From Hyalella azteca (taxonomy: Eukaryota; Arthropoda; Malacostraca; Amphipoda; Hyalellidae), in assembly GCF_000764305.2 (NCBI RefSeq), contig NW_025937347.1:1-64000 (forward strand): a stretch of DNA of 64,000 nucleotides, written 5' to 3'. The notes beneath the pieces are model-generated. The model was not told the origin of the DNA. It ran no database searches and saw only the letters and a program-made list of their open reading frames with translations. Position numbers and translations under genes: made by a program. Shown piece after piece: positions 19,101-23,582 of this stretch. How positions within the stretch are numbered: the first letter of the stretch is position 1; each line of letters starts with the position of its first letter.

Positions 19101-21477
19101 CAAGCATTATTTGGAAATCGTTTGCCTAAAGCTCCATCAAGCAGCACAGATTGTTTTGCGTGATAAGAAATGTTATGATATTTTTAAACCCATTTCACGG
19201 TCTTTTCTTAATATTGTTTTAATTTAAATCATTTTTTGAGATTCTTAACCCTCAAAATTTCAGAAGGCATTCATCAAATGCCCGTTTAATTCATTTAATA
19301 TGACCGTAGTGTTGTGTGGTTTAGGATTTGTCAATTACAATAATTTCTGTCTTCGGGAATCAACACCATGGTGTTACATTTAAACTGGTTAATATTTTTG
19401 GTGTTAAAATTGTCTTGAATTAATTTCAAATTTTTTGAAGGTCTGAGAAATGTTTATTTTTTGGTGTTATAATTTTCTTGAAAAAAATCGCATTTTTTGA
19501 AGGTATGAGAAATGAAAGTTTGATCGCAGGTTCTGACGTCGATATCGACCGACAGCGGCGCGGAGGTCGCCAGCTTCGACGAGCTTGTGGTGCGCGGTCT
19601 CTCTGAGGTCAAGAACGCCAAGCAAGACAAGATCAGGAAAGACTCCCTCAAGAAGATTCTCACGCCCGTAAGACAGATTTGTAGCCAGGAATATGTTAGG
19701 TTCAAACTAAAGAGGCTTTACTTAAACTCAACTTGCCAACTTTAAATTAGCAATTTTTCAGGCTGTTATCACATTTGTCAGGAAATAAATGGGTGGATCG
19801 TGACTAAAATAAGTAATTGGTTGCTGAATGAATGAGATCTCTTGGTCATCTGTGGCCAATCTGGTAGTCATCTGACGTGTGTCTATGCTCAACTGAAGTC
19901 CTATAAGATTTTGTGTCCTTGTAGGGATTCTACCTGATCGCCCCACAAGAGAATCGCGGTGTCTGACTGCGAGCCTCGGTTTGGGGTTAAGCTATCGCAG
20001 GATTCCTCGAATTCCGTCTTCTCTGTCTCTCTCCTGCGGGCGGCTGACCTCTCGAGTAACCGACCTCTTGTTCGAGTGTCTTCGTTGCCGGTCTCCTGTC
20101 CCTCCTTGTCACTTCGTCTTCATTGCCGGTCTCTTGTCCCTCCTTGTCACTTCGTCTTCGTTGCCGGTCTCCTGTCCCTCCTTGTCACTTCGTCTTCGTT
20201 GCCGGTCACCTGTCCATCCTTGTCACTTCGTCTTCGTTGCCGGTCACCTGTCCCTCCTTGTCACTTCGTCTTCGTTGCCGGTCACCTGTCCCTTTTTGTC
20301 ACTTCGTTTCTTGAGATACTAACGCTACTTCTTTCTAATGAGCATCAATGGCCTGGCCACTTCAAACCTTTCTTTGGCGATGTGTGGGCGACCTTGTGGG
20401 TGATGAACGATTTAGAAATTTTCTTCAATTTTCGACCTCCGCGGCAAAATAGCTTGATGGCTAAAACGCTAGCAAACCATTCCACTACTGCCCACTCTTC
20501 CTTTCGAAGCAGAGTTCAATGAAAGCGTTGTGTGAATTAATGCGTAGTTAATTTATTTATTTCAATTGCACTGGATTCTTACACTCGTTAAATTATCCAC
20601 GGGCGTCTAATGGGCTGAGTTTGTTTGGATTATTTTCACATTAATGTGAATTTTACTTGATGAAAATGCACCGCGAGATTCGTTGCGGTCAGTAAGTATT
20701 GAGTGGATGTCTATTTAATTTAGTGATCATAGTCATGAAGCGGCCCTCGAAATCTCTTGTGAATTTCTTCATTAATCACTCCATCGATTATTGCATTTCG
20801 ACTGAAAATTCGGTTATGTATCGAAACCGAATTTATAAGCTGTTGCATATATTATTATTATACATAATGTATTTATTATATTTCGAGTGAAAATACGTAC
20901 GGTTATGTATCAAAACTGAATTATTAAGTTGTTGCCTATTTTATTATTATACATCATGTATTTATTGTATTTCGAGTGAAAATCCGCTGATGTATCAAAA
21001 CTGAATGTATAAGTTGTTGCCTATTTTATTATTATACATAATGTATTTATTGTATTTCGAGTGAAAATTCGGTTGTGTATCAAAACTGAATTTATAAGTT
21101 GTTGCCTATTTTATTATTATACATATAATGTATTGTTTACATTCTTGACATCTTATTAGAATTATTAACGTATGATTATGTTATATTATTATGAATATGT
21201 AGCTTTATCAGCGTTGGTGTCGCAGATAACCGGCGTTATCCTGACATTGTATGAATTATTAACGTATGATTTTATGATTATGTTATATTACTATAAATAT
21301 TTAGCTTTACTATCGTCTGTGTCGCAGATAACCGGCGTGAGCGTAAGCGAGGCGCTGAAGCAGCCAGCGGCCGTGCCGTGCTTGCCGCCGCTGCTGTGGC
21401 ATCGCCCGCCCCCGCAGCAGCACGACGCCCTCGACGCTCCTGACGCGCATCTCGTCCTCGGCAACCTCTTCTCGTGA
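974..21477 (+). CDS. XPO5: Exportin-5 (whole gene, spliced; one exon missing)
   Basis: Exportin-5 is a karyopherin-beta family receptor. With RanGTP it binds pre-miRNA hairpins with 2-nt 3' overhangs and carries them from nucleus to cytoplasm for Dicer. Seventeen exons read in one order, and their products follow animal exportin-5 from end to end: an N-terminal importin-beta-like/Xpo1 region, then HEAT-like helices to the C-terminus. Exons: 974-1114, 1481-1636, 2552-2620, 3547-3705, 5170-5307, 6078-6221, 7346-7576, 9647-9808, (9 missing), 11073-11270, 12058-13014, 13633-13814, 14968-15074, 16585-16772, 17249-about 17520/17555, 18088-18322, 19530-19667, 21328-21477. Recognisable blocks include the tryptophan-rich WPQLWP motif in exon 4, NLFPF and RNP in exon 11, and GLQVHGQH in exon 16. 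Phases match at all junctions except 15/16. About 1,205 codons are placed; with the missing exon the total would be near 1,240, against about 1,204 in human. Introns are full of tandem repeats. It is the only gene in the window I can name with confidence. Confidence 0.93.
1379..1476 (+). repeat. Perfect 49-bp tandem duplication in intron 1
   Basis: Two identical 49-bp copies lie side by side and end 4 bases before the exon 2 acceptor AG. Each carries an acceptor-like TTATTTCAG, so two decoy AGs precede the true one. Confidence 0.95.
1481..1636 (+). CDS. XPO5: XPO5 exon 2
   Basis: Residues 48-99, phase 0 to 0. The acceptor is CTGTGGCAG and the donor AAA|gtgagt. It encodes the segment with VRHVGLHLLE and KYKWNQLS, which corresponds to the conserved VRHFGLQILEHVVKFRW region at the start of the importin-beta-like N-terminal domain, the part that contacts Ran. 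A perfect 49-bp duplication ends 4 bases before the acceptor. Confidence 0.92.
2552..2620 (+). CDS. XPO5: XPO5 exon 3
   Basis: A small exon of 23 codons (residues 100-122, VNTMALLSSHQNAG...FIQDK), phase 0 to 0, with acceptor CACCAG and donor AAG|gtctgt. It fills the gap between exons 2 and 4 at the position of the human stretch ending in HIKDA. The donor has a pyrimidine at +3 and is weak. Confidence 0.85.
2699..2770 (+). repeat. Two-copy tandem repeat in intron 3
   Basis: TAAGACTGAATTATTATT occurs twice about 37 bp apart, each followed by a GTAAAA stretch. The rest of intron 3 (2621-3546) shows nothing I recognise. Confidence 0.7.
3547..3705 (+). CDS. XPO5: XPO5 exon 4
   Basis: Residues 123-175, phase 0 to 0; acceptor TACCCAG, donor CAG|gtcact. 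It encodes ISRLVVELAKHTWPQLWPSF and ends in ITRLSEDVAVLQ, equal to the family motif IVVEMIKREWPQHWP...LRLAEDV in the Xpo1 region. This is one of the most conserved exons in the gene. Confidence 0.93.
3706..4796 (+). other. Intron 4, non-repetitive part
   Basis: AT-rich intronic sequence with no coding signal or repeat that I can see. Confidence 0.6.
4797..5160 (+). repeat. Minisatellite before exon 5
   Basis: The tract opens with two copies of a longer unit (TGAACTGAAATATATC at 4799 and 4889) and continues as roughly 33-bp units built on TGTATTGAGACTTGAAAATA. The first long unit contains ATGCAGACCGT at 4870-4880, a copy of the exon 5 acceptor edge. An adapter sequence interrupts the tract, so copy number here is unreliable. 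Confidence 0.85.
4997..5034. other. Nextera mate-pair junction adapter (artefact)
   Basis: The 19-bp transposase mosaic end CTGTCTCTTATACACATCT is joined directly to its reverse complement, giving the 38-bp junction adapter used in mate-pair libraries. It is not genomic. Open frames across it give the well-known artefact peptide SYTHLDVYKRQ. Confidence 0.99.
5170..5307 (+). CDS. XPO5: XPO5 exon 5
   Basis: Residues 176-221, phase 0 to 0; acceptor TTATGCAG, donor AAG|gtcata. The KRRREL motif corresponds to the human QRRRDI segment and is followed by helices of the Xpo1 domain. A second copy of the acceptor edge, ATGCAG followed by ACCGT, lies upstream at 4870-4880, and a minisatellite containing adapter sequence precedes the exon. 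Confidence 0.9.
5452..5572 (+). repeat. Two-copy repeat in intron 5
   Basis: Two similar copies of about 45-50 bp, both containing TTGGATTTAGAT and GTTCATAAAGAAT, lie about 70 bp apart. Confidence 0.75.
5842..6077 (+). repeat. 36-bp minisatellite carrying acceptor-like sites, before exon 6
   Basis: Units of 36 bp repeat the motif GTTGTTGCAGG(A/C/G)AGTGACATA with AGs ending at 5859, 5895, 5931, 5967, 6003 and 6039, then the true acceptor at 6077. Splicing to an upstream copy would soon read TAA, so these look like decoys. Confidence 0.93.
6078..6221 (+). CDS. XPO5: XPO5 exon 6
   Basis: Residues 222-269, phase 0 to 0, donor GCG|gtaaat. It encodes LTSLVEWVAVQHL, LLHMLCCLLNDD and LHAAQCLLA, matching the family's TLAGYIDWVSMSHI...LCLLLNEQELQLGAAECLL. 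Six copies of an acceptor-like GTTGCAGG motif, 36 bp apart, lie just upstream. The 3'-most AG (6076-6077) was chosen because it alone leads into the frame without a stop. Confidence 0.92.
6231..6437 (+). repeat. Two-copy repeat of about 105 bp in intron 6
   Basis: The motif TATGCCTGAGATGCGG occurs twice within longer similar stretches that both end in a T-rich run. The copies have diverged. Confidence 0.75.
6780..7345 (+). repeat. 31-bp minisatellite spanning the exon 7 acceptor duplicate
   Basis: Units based on CTACGATGATCTTCACTATA plus ACAAGTAAC repeat with growing divergence. Two longer units (near 7160 and 7306) carry the ...GGCAG acceptor and the start of exon 7. Confidence 0.88.
7200..7250 (+). 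pseudogene. Partial duplicate of XPO5 exon 7 with its own acceptor
   Basis: This 51-base stretch, preceded by ACACGGCAG, encodes the same 17 residues as the start of exon 7. The two copies differ at three bases (CGC/CGT and TTG/CTA codons), all synonymous. The copy then runs into minisatellite sequence and has no convincing donor, so it is most likely a non-functional exon fragment captured in a tandem duplication of about 146 bp. Use as an alternative exon cannot be excluded. Confidence 0.7.
7346..7576 (+). CDS. XPO5: XPO5 exon 7
   Basis: Residues 270-346, phase 0 to 0; acceptor AATGGCAG, donor CAG|gtactg. It opens with VVSRKGGAEERLPLL (family: AVSRKGKLEDRKPLM) and continues with THYEFIKTLALIVMQLALQL. 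Its first 51 bases are also present at 7200-7250 and its last bases plus donor recur at 7625-7640, so both edges have been copied by tandem duplication. Confidence 0.93.
7625..7640 (+). repeat. Duplicate of the exon 7 donor
   Basis: GATAACTTCCAGGT at the end of exon 7 recurs 61 bases downstream and both copies are followed by similar TAATAATGT sequence. Confidence 0.85.
7700..8595 (+). other. Intron 7, unique part
   Basis: Mixed AT-rich intronic sequence. I see no coding exon that fits exportin-5 and no clear repeat. Confidence 0.5.
8596..9628 (+). repeat. 1-kb minisatellite with higher-order structure, before exon 8
   Basis: About 33 units of 31 bp follow the pattern GAATTGAATGATTATG then GAGAAAAATTGTAT. 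Between about 9160 and 9520 a four-unit block of about 124 bp is itself repeated three times. The array ends 18 bases before the exon 8 acceptor AG. Confidence 0.95.
9647..9808 (+). CDS. XPO5: XPO5 exon 8
   Basis: Residues 347-400, phase 0 to 0; acceptor CCCGGCAG, donor AAG|gtaggt. It encodes HYLTVLHEFGQHPSV and ILAWSALLSH...IASWLPTVPGK, matching the family's YLESFLAFTTHPSQF...TWGALFRHE...IPKYL. The exon abuts a 1-kb AT-rich minisatellite upstream. The donor edge GGCAAG|gtaggt is repeated 32 bases downstream at 9835-9846. Confidence 0.9.
9803..9858 (+). repeat. Duplicate of the exon 8 donor
   Basis: GGCAAG|GTAGGTATACTC occurs at the true donor (GT at 9809) and again 32 bases downstream (GT at 9841), both followed by ATTAA. 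Confidence 0.92.
9949..10041 (+). repeat. 40-bp tandem repeat cut by the gap
   Basis: Units with GCCAGTGTAGTGATTGAGTG and TGTGTCGCTATAGCC repeat at about 40 bp and run into the N gap. The sequence just before (9890-9930) matches a dispersed element also found inverted near 49570-49612. Confidence 0.9.
10042..10140. other. Assembly gap (99 N)
   Basis: A run of 99 N lies in intron 8 between two different minisatellites. The family segment of about 35 residues with the acidic FDFDSDEDF block, expected between exons 8 and 10, is found nowhere else in 9809-11072, so that exon is probably in this gap. Confidence 0.99.
10141..10481 (+). repeat. 38-bp minisatellite after the gap
   Basis: Nine or so near-identical 38-bp units contain GAGGTCTTCCATAAGGTGCT. 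They flank the gap and probably caused it. Confidence 0.95.
10750..11090 (+). repeat. 55-bp minisatellite repeating the exon 10 acceptor and exon start
   Basis: Each unit reads ATTACCGCCCTTGACTGCGC, AG, then GTGCGACGGGACTTGTCA, which is intron end plus the first 18 exon bases. Decoy AGs end at 10789, 10844, 10899, 10954 and 11009, and the true one at 11072. The last unit has 8 extra bases. Confidence 0.95.
11073..11270 (+). CDS. XPO5: XPO5 exon 10
   Basis: 66 codons, phase 0 to 0; acceptor CTGTGCAG, donor TTT|gtgagt. It reads VRRDLSAAFRTAACQQPSLT and, after a low-complexity DAPASSGAGTDTRQ stretch, YQRQWEVLCF. This matches the family's VMRLACRLDPKTSFQMAGEWL and the QWEAMTLFLES start. Five upstream copies of its acceptor and first 18 bases exist at 55-bp spacing; the last was taken because only it continues into the full exon. 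Confidence 0.9.
11740..12045 (+). repeat. Tandem repeat before exon 11
   Basis: Degenerate units of about 34 bp contain AATTGTGATAATAAAG and TTGACATAACGTATAT. A single unit of the intron 7 minisatellite (TTGTATGGATTGAATGATTA) sits upstream at about 11661-11680. Confidence 0.9.
12058..13014 (+). CDS. XPO5: XPO5 exon 11 (long central exon)
   Basis: 319 codons in one exon, phase 0 to 0; acceptor TGTGCAG, donor CAG|gttgga. It holds the central HEAT-like repeats: LVEWIMRSQ, SLLSCISNLFPFIVHQP, RRHCGLLVARLAKLYP, ALQEALILINNARNNYAEQQ, FMKFVG, YALKILEAIAKKSRPP, AAGGFIV, VTRNPCWQSAVSLLHNVMSL. These track the human central region in order, including the GGFVV and RNPC blocks. The exon covers roughly residues 467-785 of the placed protein. 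It has no internal stop or frameshift and is GC-richer than its flanks. Confidence 0.96.
13015..13632 (+). other. Intron 11
   Basis: AT-rich intron, with no clear repeat or coding signal. Confidence 0.7.
13633..13814 (+). CDS. XPO5: XPO5 exon 12 (GC donor)
   Basis: 60 codons plus 2 bases; encodes AAEGRTRRAQAYLHLLHETL, then CCHPEVFYRTDNLLQYTLQ and ending MPHYR. It corresponds to the family's ERMQRFFSTLYENCFHILGKA...FYTVEDL...NIPDYR. The acceptor is a weak GAG after a pyrimidine run (start 13633; an in-frame alternative is 13642). The frame requires the exon to end at CACTACAG, followed by GCGAGT, so the intron is GC-AG. Confidence 0.85.
13803..14075 (+). repeat. Tandem repeat copying the exon 12 end and GC donor
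   Basis: Four units of 67-69 bp each contain TACAG followed by GCGAGTGT. The GC dinucleotides lie at 13815 (true donor), 13884, 13951 and 14020. Confidence 0.93.
14516..14960 (+). repeat. Minisatellite before exon 13
   Basis: About ten copies of the 18-bp unit TGCTCATGGCAGTCTGTG are followed by looser GTGCTCACGCAA-type units up to the acceptor. Because 18 is divisible by three, all three frames look like repeat proteins; these are spurious. Confidence 0.95.
14968..15074 (+). CDS. XPO5: XPO5 exon 13
   Basis: It completes the split arginine codon from exon 12, then reads LRGVLRMLLSPWLVNCPPSAQ and VLPVLQLVTNN, matching LRPMLRVFVKPLVLFCPPEHYEALVSPIL. The acceptor is ACGGCAG and the donor ACA|gtctgt. 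The one base left over joins TG of exon 14 to give ATG. The preceding intron ends in a long minisatellite of CTCATGGCAG-like units that resemble this acceptor. Confidence 0.88.
15195..15510 (+). repeat. 27-bp minisatellite after exon 13
   Basis: Units of TTATAAACAGGCCTAGTTCT plus TACTC are repeated about eleven times and interrupted by an adapter at 15330-15367. Confidence 0.93.
15330..15367. other. Second Nextera mate-pair junction adapter (artefact)
   Basis: The same 38-bp palindromic junction adapter is embedded in the intron 13 minisatellite. Sequence on the two sides may not be contiguous in the genome. Confidence 0.99.
16130..16580 (+). repeat. Tandem repeat before exon 14
   Basis: Five or six units of 55-130 bp share TTTAGTGGTAATGTGCAAAT and ACAAGTACCGAGGTTGTAAT. 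The final unit merges into the exon 14 acceptor. Confidence 0.9.
16585..16772 (+). CDS. XPO5: XPO5 exon 14
   Basis: Acceptor TTTGTGCAG, donor GAT|gtgagc; 2 bases plus 62 codons. It encodes NKFFERRWKSVDGSRQLP, an acidic DDETLDEDEPQDG stretch, and LSQELEELLDVQLLRLLNRDYLD. This matches the family's MRLSQKWQVINQRS...ESQEMLEEQLVRMLTREVMDL. The acidic linker is a surface loop in the family. Confidence 0.9.
16808..16985 (+). repeat. Short tandem repeats after exon 14
   Basis: Units containing TGTATGAGCCATGTAT and then TTTGTTCAGTCATTGTATGG repeat at 18 to about 42 bp. Confidence 0.8.
17093..17162 (+). other. Two adjacent perfect hairpins in intron 14
   Basis: Hairpin 1 (17093-17122) has a 13-bp perfect stem, TTCGGTGATGTGA, with a 4-base loop. 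Hairpin 2 (17123-17162) starts at the next base and has a 17-bp perfect stem, AGAATATGCACCATTGA, with loop CTCACA. The loop region of hairpin 2 (CTCACATCA) is complementary to TGATGTGAG in hairpin 1. The end of hairpin 2 is 86 bases upstream of exon 15. Confidence 0.9.
17249..17555 (+). CDS. XPO5: XPO5 exon 15 (3' end uncertain)
   Basis: The acceptor TTTTACAG gives FLRAVLVQAPRNK, then a variable acidic and Ser/Thr/Ala-rich region, then LGLMILSSAVMPPVISALLQSVLR, which fits the family's LGKCLMKHEDVCTALLITAFNSL. The frame stays open to 17579. The strongest donor is TATC|gtgagt at 17556, but it ends in phase 1 while exon 16 needs two carried bases. Similarity suggests the true end is nearer 17515-17520, where no GT in the right phase is present. 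The region is tandemly duplicated (copy near 17618-17725), so an assembly error is possible. Confidence 0.7.
17505..17725 (+). repeat. Two-copy duplication covering the end of exon 15
   Basis: A segment of about 110 bp with GCAGTGTTTGTG and CTATCGTGAGTTTGATTTGT occurs twice in a row. The first copy overlaps the exon 15 frame, so the exon's donor region is duplicated. Confidence 0.88.
17908..18042 (+). repeat. 68-bp two-copy repeat before exon 16
   Basis: AATAATTTACCACATTAGCT and neighbouring bases occur twice about 68 bp apart; each copy starts with TTGCAG. Confidence 0.88.
18088..18322 (+). CDS. XPO5: XPO5 exon 16
   Basis: The acceptor is GCACGGCAG and the donor CAG|gtcatt. After one base that completes a codon it reads SLSCPDSQCCLKACGLL, then DSCGLLRAMLTGLQVHGQH and VLLCYTTLRPHCAVLPQ. 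This corresponds to TLSCQRTTSQLCWPLLKQ...LFTSVLKGLQMHGQH...FQIYEALRPRY in human, so the assignment is firm even though the upstream junction is not. Confidence 0.88.
18365..18570 (+). repeat. 18-bp minisatellite after exon 16
   Basis: Units of CTGACTATTGACTGGCTG are repeated about ten times, 40 bases after the exon 16 donor. GCATGAGGAACTTGG before the array is echoed as TCATGAGGAACTTGG after it. Confidence 0.95.
18600..19396 (+). other. Intron 16, unique part
   Basis: AT-rich with no coding or repeat signal that I recognise. Confidence 0.6.
19397..19513 (+). repeat. Two-copy repeat before exon 17
   Basis: Two copies of about 62 bp share TTTTTTGAAGGT and TGAGAAATG. Confidence 0.85.
19530..19667 (+). 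CDS. XPO5: XPO5 exon 17
   Basis: 46 codons, phase 0 to 0; acceptor GATCGCAG, donor CCC|gtaaga. It encodes VLTSISTDSGAEVASFDELV and KNAKQDKIRKDSLKKILTP, equal in place to the family's IPEIQKDSLDQFDCKLL...VADKRRKDQFKRLIAG. Confidence 0.88.
20070..20310 (+). repeat. 38-bp minisatellite in intron 17
   Basis: About six units contain CGTTGCCGGTCACCTGTCCC and TCCTTGTCACTTCGTCTT. As 38 is not a multiple of three, each frame cycles through all three translations, giving long but meaningless ORFs (19959-20522). Confidence 0.95.
20795..21135 (+). repeat. About 80-bp tandem repeat in intron 17
   Basis: Four diverged units share TATTTTATTATTATACATAA and TTTCGAGTGAAAAT. Confidence 0.92.
21165..21327 (+). 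repeat. 102-bp duplication copying the exon 18 acceptor
   Basis: GTGTCGCAGATAACCGGCGT occurs at the true acceptor (AG 21326-21327) and 102 bp upstream (AG 21224-21225). Sequence before both copies is also similar (TTATATTA, TAGCTTTA). Confidence 0.93.
21328..21477 (+). CDS. XPO5: XPO5 exon 18 (terminal exon, stop TGA)
   Basis: The acceptor GTGTCGCAG leads into ITGVSVSEALKQPAAVPCLP and ends GNLFS then TGA at 21475-21477. It fits the C-terminal end of exportin-5 (GCIGKPLGEQFRKEVHIKNLPSLF...). The exon is strikingly GC-rich and proline-rich compared with flanking DNA. A duplicate of its acceptor and first 12 bases lies 102 bp upstream, and its last codons recur in the 3'UTR repeats. Confidence 0.88.
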   Translation: MTGVSVSEALKQPAAVPCLPPLLWHRPPPQQHDALDAPDAHLVLGNLFS

Positions 21478-21745
21478 TCAACTAACTTGCTTCATATTCA
21501 TGCAATACTTATGCTTTCCTCTTCTCGTGATCCACCAACTTGCTTCATATTCATCCTATTTTTATTCATATTCATACAATACTTATTCTTTCCTCTTCTC
21601 GTGATCCACTAACTTGATTCATATTCATCCTATACTTATTCATATTCATACAATACTTATTCTTTCCTCTTCTCGTGATCCACTAACTTGCTTCATGTTC
21701 ATACTATACTTATTCATATTCATACAATACTTATTCTTTCCTGCC
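21466..21745 (+). repeat. 3'UTR tandem repeat that includes the stop codon
   Basis: CTCTTCTCGTGATC, which spans the last codons and TGA of XPO5, recurs with TGAs at 21528, 21602 and 21676. Units are 53 to 74 bp and share TTCATATTCAT and CAATACTTATTCTTTCCT. Confidence 0.92.
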
Positions 21746-23432
21746 TCTTAGTTATCATGACTAGTGTAGGCAGTCTCGTATATCTTAAGCTTTTGTATAA
21801 CTATTTATTAGGTAACTGGAATTACAATGCATGCTATAGTCATTTGCTCGAATTTATTCTATTTTACCTAATGAATGTCAGTCAGATAAAGAATCCGGCT
21901 TCAGACCTGTCAACTCATTATGTTTTTATCAACCAAGATCATTGCAACTAAAAGGTCGCCCCAGGAGGGCTGACTGCAAATGTTGTTTGTAGTCACGATT
22001 TAACCAAGGGATTTCACTTCGATTATGAATTAGGGGATTATGAGGGATTATGGCATAATTGTACGCATGATGCCGTCGATGTTTTAGTGTTGATGTTCTG
22101 CAAGATAACGAGCATCACGTCTTAGTCCAGTCAAGTCGATGACAAGACAGGAAACTTGTCTTTCTTAGTTTTGATCTCATAGAAAATATACATCTTAAGA
22201 GCTCACAATGTCCAACGATATTTCAGGGATTAGGTTTCTTCATCATTTCGATTACCATGTTGGTTCAAATTCTAACTGGTAGTCTTGGTCTGCTGTTGAT
22301 GCAGACTTCATTTTTGAATATAGACTAAGATCCATGACATTTTGTGAGGAGATTGGCATTCCATGTACTATTGTAATCCGTTGGGCTGTAAAATAATGTT
22401 AAGTTTATACCTGCAAGGCTACCATATTCGTATTCAAAATTGTACCAGTTGAACTGGCATTAATCTGAGATGAATTGATGTCTAAATGGAATGGATGAAT
22501 TGATTAAAGCTATCAAGCTAGGATCAGGTTCCTATTGTAACACTTTTGCATGTAACAATTAGGAAACTGATACAATTAATACAAACTCGCGGTGTATATT
22601 CGTCTCACACAAACAAATGGTTAATTCTTCGGGCATTGTGTGTCATGTGACACGACATCCGAAAAATGTCGTGGCAATGCGACAAGAAAATGAATACTAT
22701 CATATAATGAATAGAAAAATTAGAACAGTGGTCTAGACGAGTCACTTCTTATCTCATAGGTGATGATCGAGGCGAGGTAAATACTGCCATGTAAATGTTA
22801 GGTAATATTAAGTCCTTGTCATTTGCTATGAATGTAGGTTTCAAAAATGTCTATGTTTATTATTCTACCGAAAAATTTTATAGGACTTAGATGTTGAGCA
22901 TCGCATAAAATTAATCTTGAATTTCATTCATTCTTCAGGATTTTCATAAAAAATTACACGTTTGATGAAGAGATGATAGAACTATTACCATTGATATGTT
23001 GATATAGAACCGTTGACTATTATACCTTCCAGGAATAAATTGGCATTACTTTTGAAGAAATGAAATGAGTGAGGAAGAAAGGCTGCTGTAATTTAACTAA
23101 TGATTAAGTTATGTTATATTTTTCGATATTATTCCAAATGAATTTTGTGTTGAAGGCTGTGTACTTTAGGTCTGACTTTACTGAAATTGAGACTACATTT
23201 GCGAAGCAATTTATTCGTCTTTGCTCTTTGCCTGCATCTCCAAAGTTTTATACTTAATTAAACTGAAATGAAACATTCGAAGTTATTTTAGATTTCCCTT
23301 CTGAAGTATCACAAAAGTGTCGTATTTAGAGTCAACTTGTTGCTGTTAATTACTGATCTAAACTTAAGCTCAGTTCCTATGCCAATCATACAGAAAGTCA
23401 TTCTATTCCAAGTTGTACCGAGTTCTCGATCA
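21746..23432 (+). other. Likely end of the XPO5 3'UTR and intergenic DNA
   Basis: No strong polyadenylation signal was pinned down. Sequence is AT-rich with no coding region recognised. Confidence 0.4.
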
Positions 23433-23582
23433 CAGGGCCTATACTTTCAAAAAAAGTGAAAAGATCATAAGTTCATCAGCTAATCATTGGAGGCCTTTCA
23501 AGCAAAATCCAGCAATCATAGACAAGGAAATAGAGCGTAAGTACTTACGTTCACTTAGCGAGTTCTGAAAGTATGGCCCCTG
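23433..23582. mobile_element. 150-bp MITE-like element, copy 1
   Basis: Imperfect terminal inverted repeats of about 19 bp start with CAGGGCCTATACTTTC and end with GAAAGTATGGCCCCTG. The interior holds the perfect palindrome CGTAAGTACTTACG. A second copy lies at 42324-42472. No transposase; a target-site duplication is not clear. Confidence 0.8.

Noticed and set aside
19959..20522. 187-codon ORF rich in S, L, P, C
   Set aside because: A 38-bp minisatellite translated in rotating frames; it lies in intron 17 and matches nothing.
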